Source: PGYR01 sp040264895
GTDB lineage: Bacteria > Bacteroidota > Ignavibacteria > Kapaibacteriales > UBA2268
DNA: 6,654 nucleotides
NCBI GenBank assembly: GCA_040264895.1
Contig: JBDQHL010000071.1
Location: 1 to 6,654 of the forward strand
Reading direction: 5' to 3'
Under the pieces are notes generated by a model, which had not been told where the DNA came from, did no database searches, and saw only the letters and a list, made by a program, of their open reading frames with translations. A program made the position numbers and the translations under genes. How positions within the stretch are numbered: position 1 is the stretch's first letter; each line of letters starts with the position of its first letter. Below are positions 6,119 through 6,654 of this stretch, piece by piece.

Positions 6119-6654
6119 TATTCACCTTGTCCATTTTGGAAATTATTTTCTCAATATTTGATAATATTGAGTCTTCTCTGAATTCATTAATAGAAACTAA
6201 ACTATATTCAGTTAGCATATTTCTTAAGTTTCTGAGCACATTATCATCACCATTTACTATTACCAAATCAGGGTCGTATAACCTAACAGTATTATAGCAA
6301 TCTTCAACTAATTCAAAAAGAGTATTTACTTCGAACTCAATGTTGAAAGTATTCATTGCCATTGTAATAGGGAATTGTAAATTACTTTTATCCAGAAAAT
6401 TAGCTATGTAAACTTTTGGTTTGTTTGAATCAACTTTTATTTTTAATTGTTCAAAATCGCTTGCAAGTCTCTCATTATCATTAGTAGTTTGATTAATAGT
6501 GTCAGCGTTTTGATAAATATTTACACCAATTAATTTCTTATCACCTTTGTCTAAACTTTCATTTAATGTCCTGAGAAAATTCTTACTATTTTCTTTTAGA
6601 AATGAGTTTACTTCATCTTCACTTGAAAAATTATCTAATTTTTCAAGATAATAA
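6108..6654 (-). CDS. mutA: Methylmalonyl-CoA mutase small subunit, 3' part (5' end beyond the window)
   Basis: The minus-strand frame is open from the right edge to the TAA at 6108-6110, giving 181 C-terminal residues of a protein that is usually about 600 or more. An internal ATG at 6360-6362 is not the start, because protein-like sequence continues upstream. In the visible part, KLIGVNIYQN (40-49) matches the mutase motif that follows the barrel helices, RLASDFEQLK (62-71) matches the linker, and KPKVYIANF (78-86) matches the first strand of the degenerate cobalamin-like domain. There is no D-x-H-x-x-G motif, as expected for the non-catalytic subunit that pairs with MutB. The last 100 residues are divergent from what I know of the family and end K-V-N-N-D-K. 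Position directly upstream of mutB, in the usual mutA-mutB order, strongly supports the call. Truncation is by the window edge only. Confidence 0.88.
   Translation of the reverse strand, partial: YYLEKLDNFSSEDEVNSFLKENSKNFLRTLNESLDKGDKKLIGVNIYQNADTINQTTNDNERLASDFEQLKIKVDSNKPKVYIANFLDKSNLQFPITMAMNTFNIEFEVNTLFELVEDCYNTVRLYDPDLVIVNGDDNVLRNLRNMLTEYSLVSINEFREDSILSNIEKIISKMDKVNNDK
6122..6128 (-). promoter_or_regulatory. Shine-Dalgarno-like site of mutB inside the end of mutA
   Basis: Read on the minus strand, AAGGTGA lies just before the mutB ATG (6116-6118), with AAGGTG separated from it by four bases. It sits inside the mutA coding sequence, whose stop codon comes after the mutB start. It is the clearest ribosome binding site in the window and fixes the mutB start. 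Together with the 11-base overlap it suggests re-initiation or coupled translation giving balanced MutA and MutB. Confidence 0.6.

Noticed and set aside
6064..6297. Plus-strand open frame across the mutA/mutB junction
   Set aside because: It overlaps two conserved genes on the other strand and has no family features.
6108..6362. An 84-residue stand-alone gene starting at the ATG at 6360-6362
   Set aside because: The frame stays open to the right edge and the upstream part carries mutase small-subunit motifs, so this is only the tail of mutA.
263..6654. A single propionate/C4 operon covering maeB and mutAB
   Set aside because: The genes lie on opposite strands with a bidirectional terminator and two other genes between them.

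Overview
The window is AT-rich DNA from a bacterium, most likely a member of the Bacteroidota or a neighbouring FCB lineage. The signs are a lipoprotein whose mature end begins C-S-D-D (like Bacteroidota surface lipoproteins), a TAnnTTTG-type -7 box, mostly weak Shine-Dalgarno sites, and a MutA/MutB methylmalonyl-CoA mutase pair. No marker gene is present, so this placement is an inference from gene style.

Layout, left to right. Bases 1-185 hold an open minus-strand frame that runs off the left edge and has no ATG; it is a doubtful partial or decayed gene. A short AT-rich region with small palindromes (186-262) separates it from maeB (263-2548, +), a full-length malic enzyme fused to a phosphotransacetylase-like domain. 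A strong two-way terminator hairpin (about 2569-2614) sits between maeB and a convergent six-helix membrane protein of the DUF6580 type (2631-3155, -). A 96-base divergent region follows, then a lipoprotein with Y-x-Y-D repeats (3252-4043, +; an ATG start is preferred over an upstream TTG). Its stop codon overlaps the stop codon of the convergent methylmalonyl-CoA mutase large subunit gene mutB (4040-6118, -). Upstream of mutB, and overlapping its start by 11 bases, is the 3' part of the small-subunit gene mutA (6108-6654, -), which continues past the right edge.

How the genes fit together. MaeB (malate to pyruvate plus CO2) and MutAB (succinyl-CoA to and from methylmalonyl-CoA, adenosylcobalamin-dependent) both act around C4-dicarboxylate and propionate/propionyl-CoA metabolism. 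They lie on opposite strands with other genes between them, so they are metabolic neighbours, not an operon. Only mutA-mutB is clearly an operon here. The membrane protein and the lipoprotein have no assigned function.

This is mostly an ordinary housekeeping region. I see no mobile element, CRISPR array, RNA gene or obvious new system. The points most worth checking are the ATG-less frame at the left edge, the divergent MutA C-terminus, the regulatory-looking PTA domain of MaeB, and the unknown membrane protein close to a B12 enzyme.
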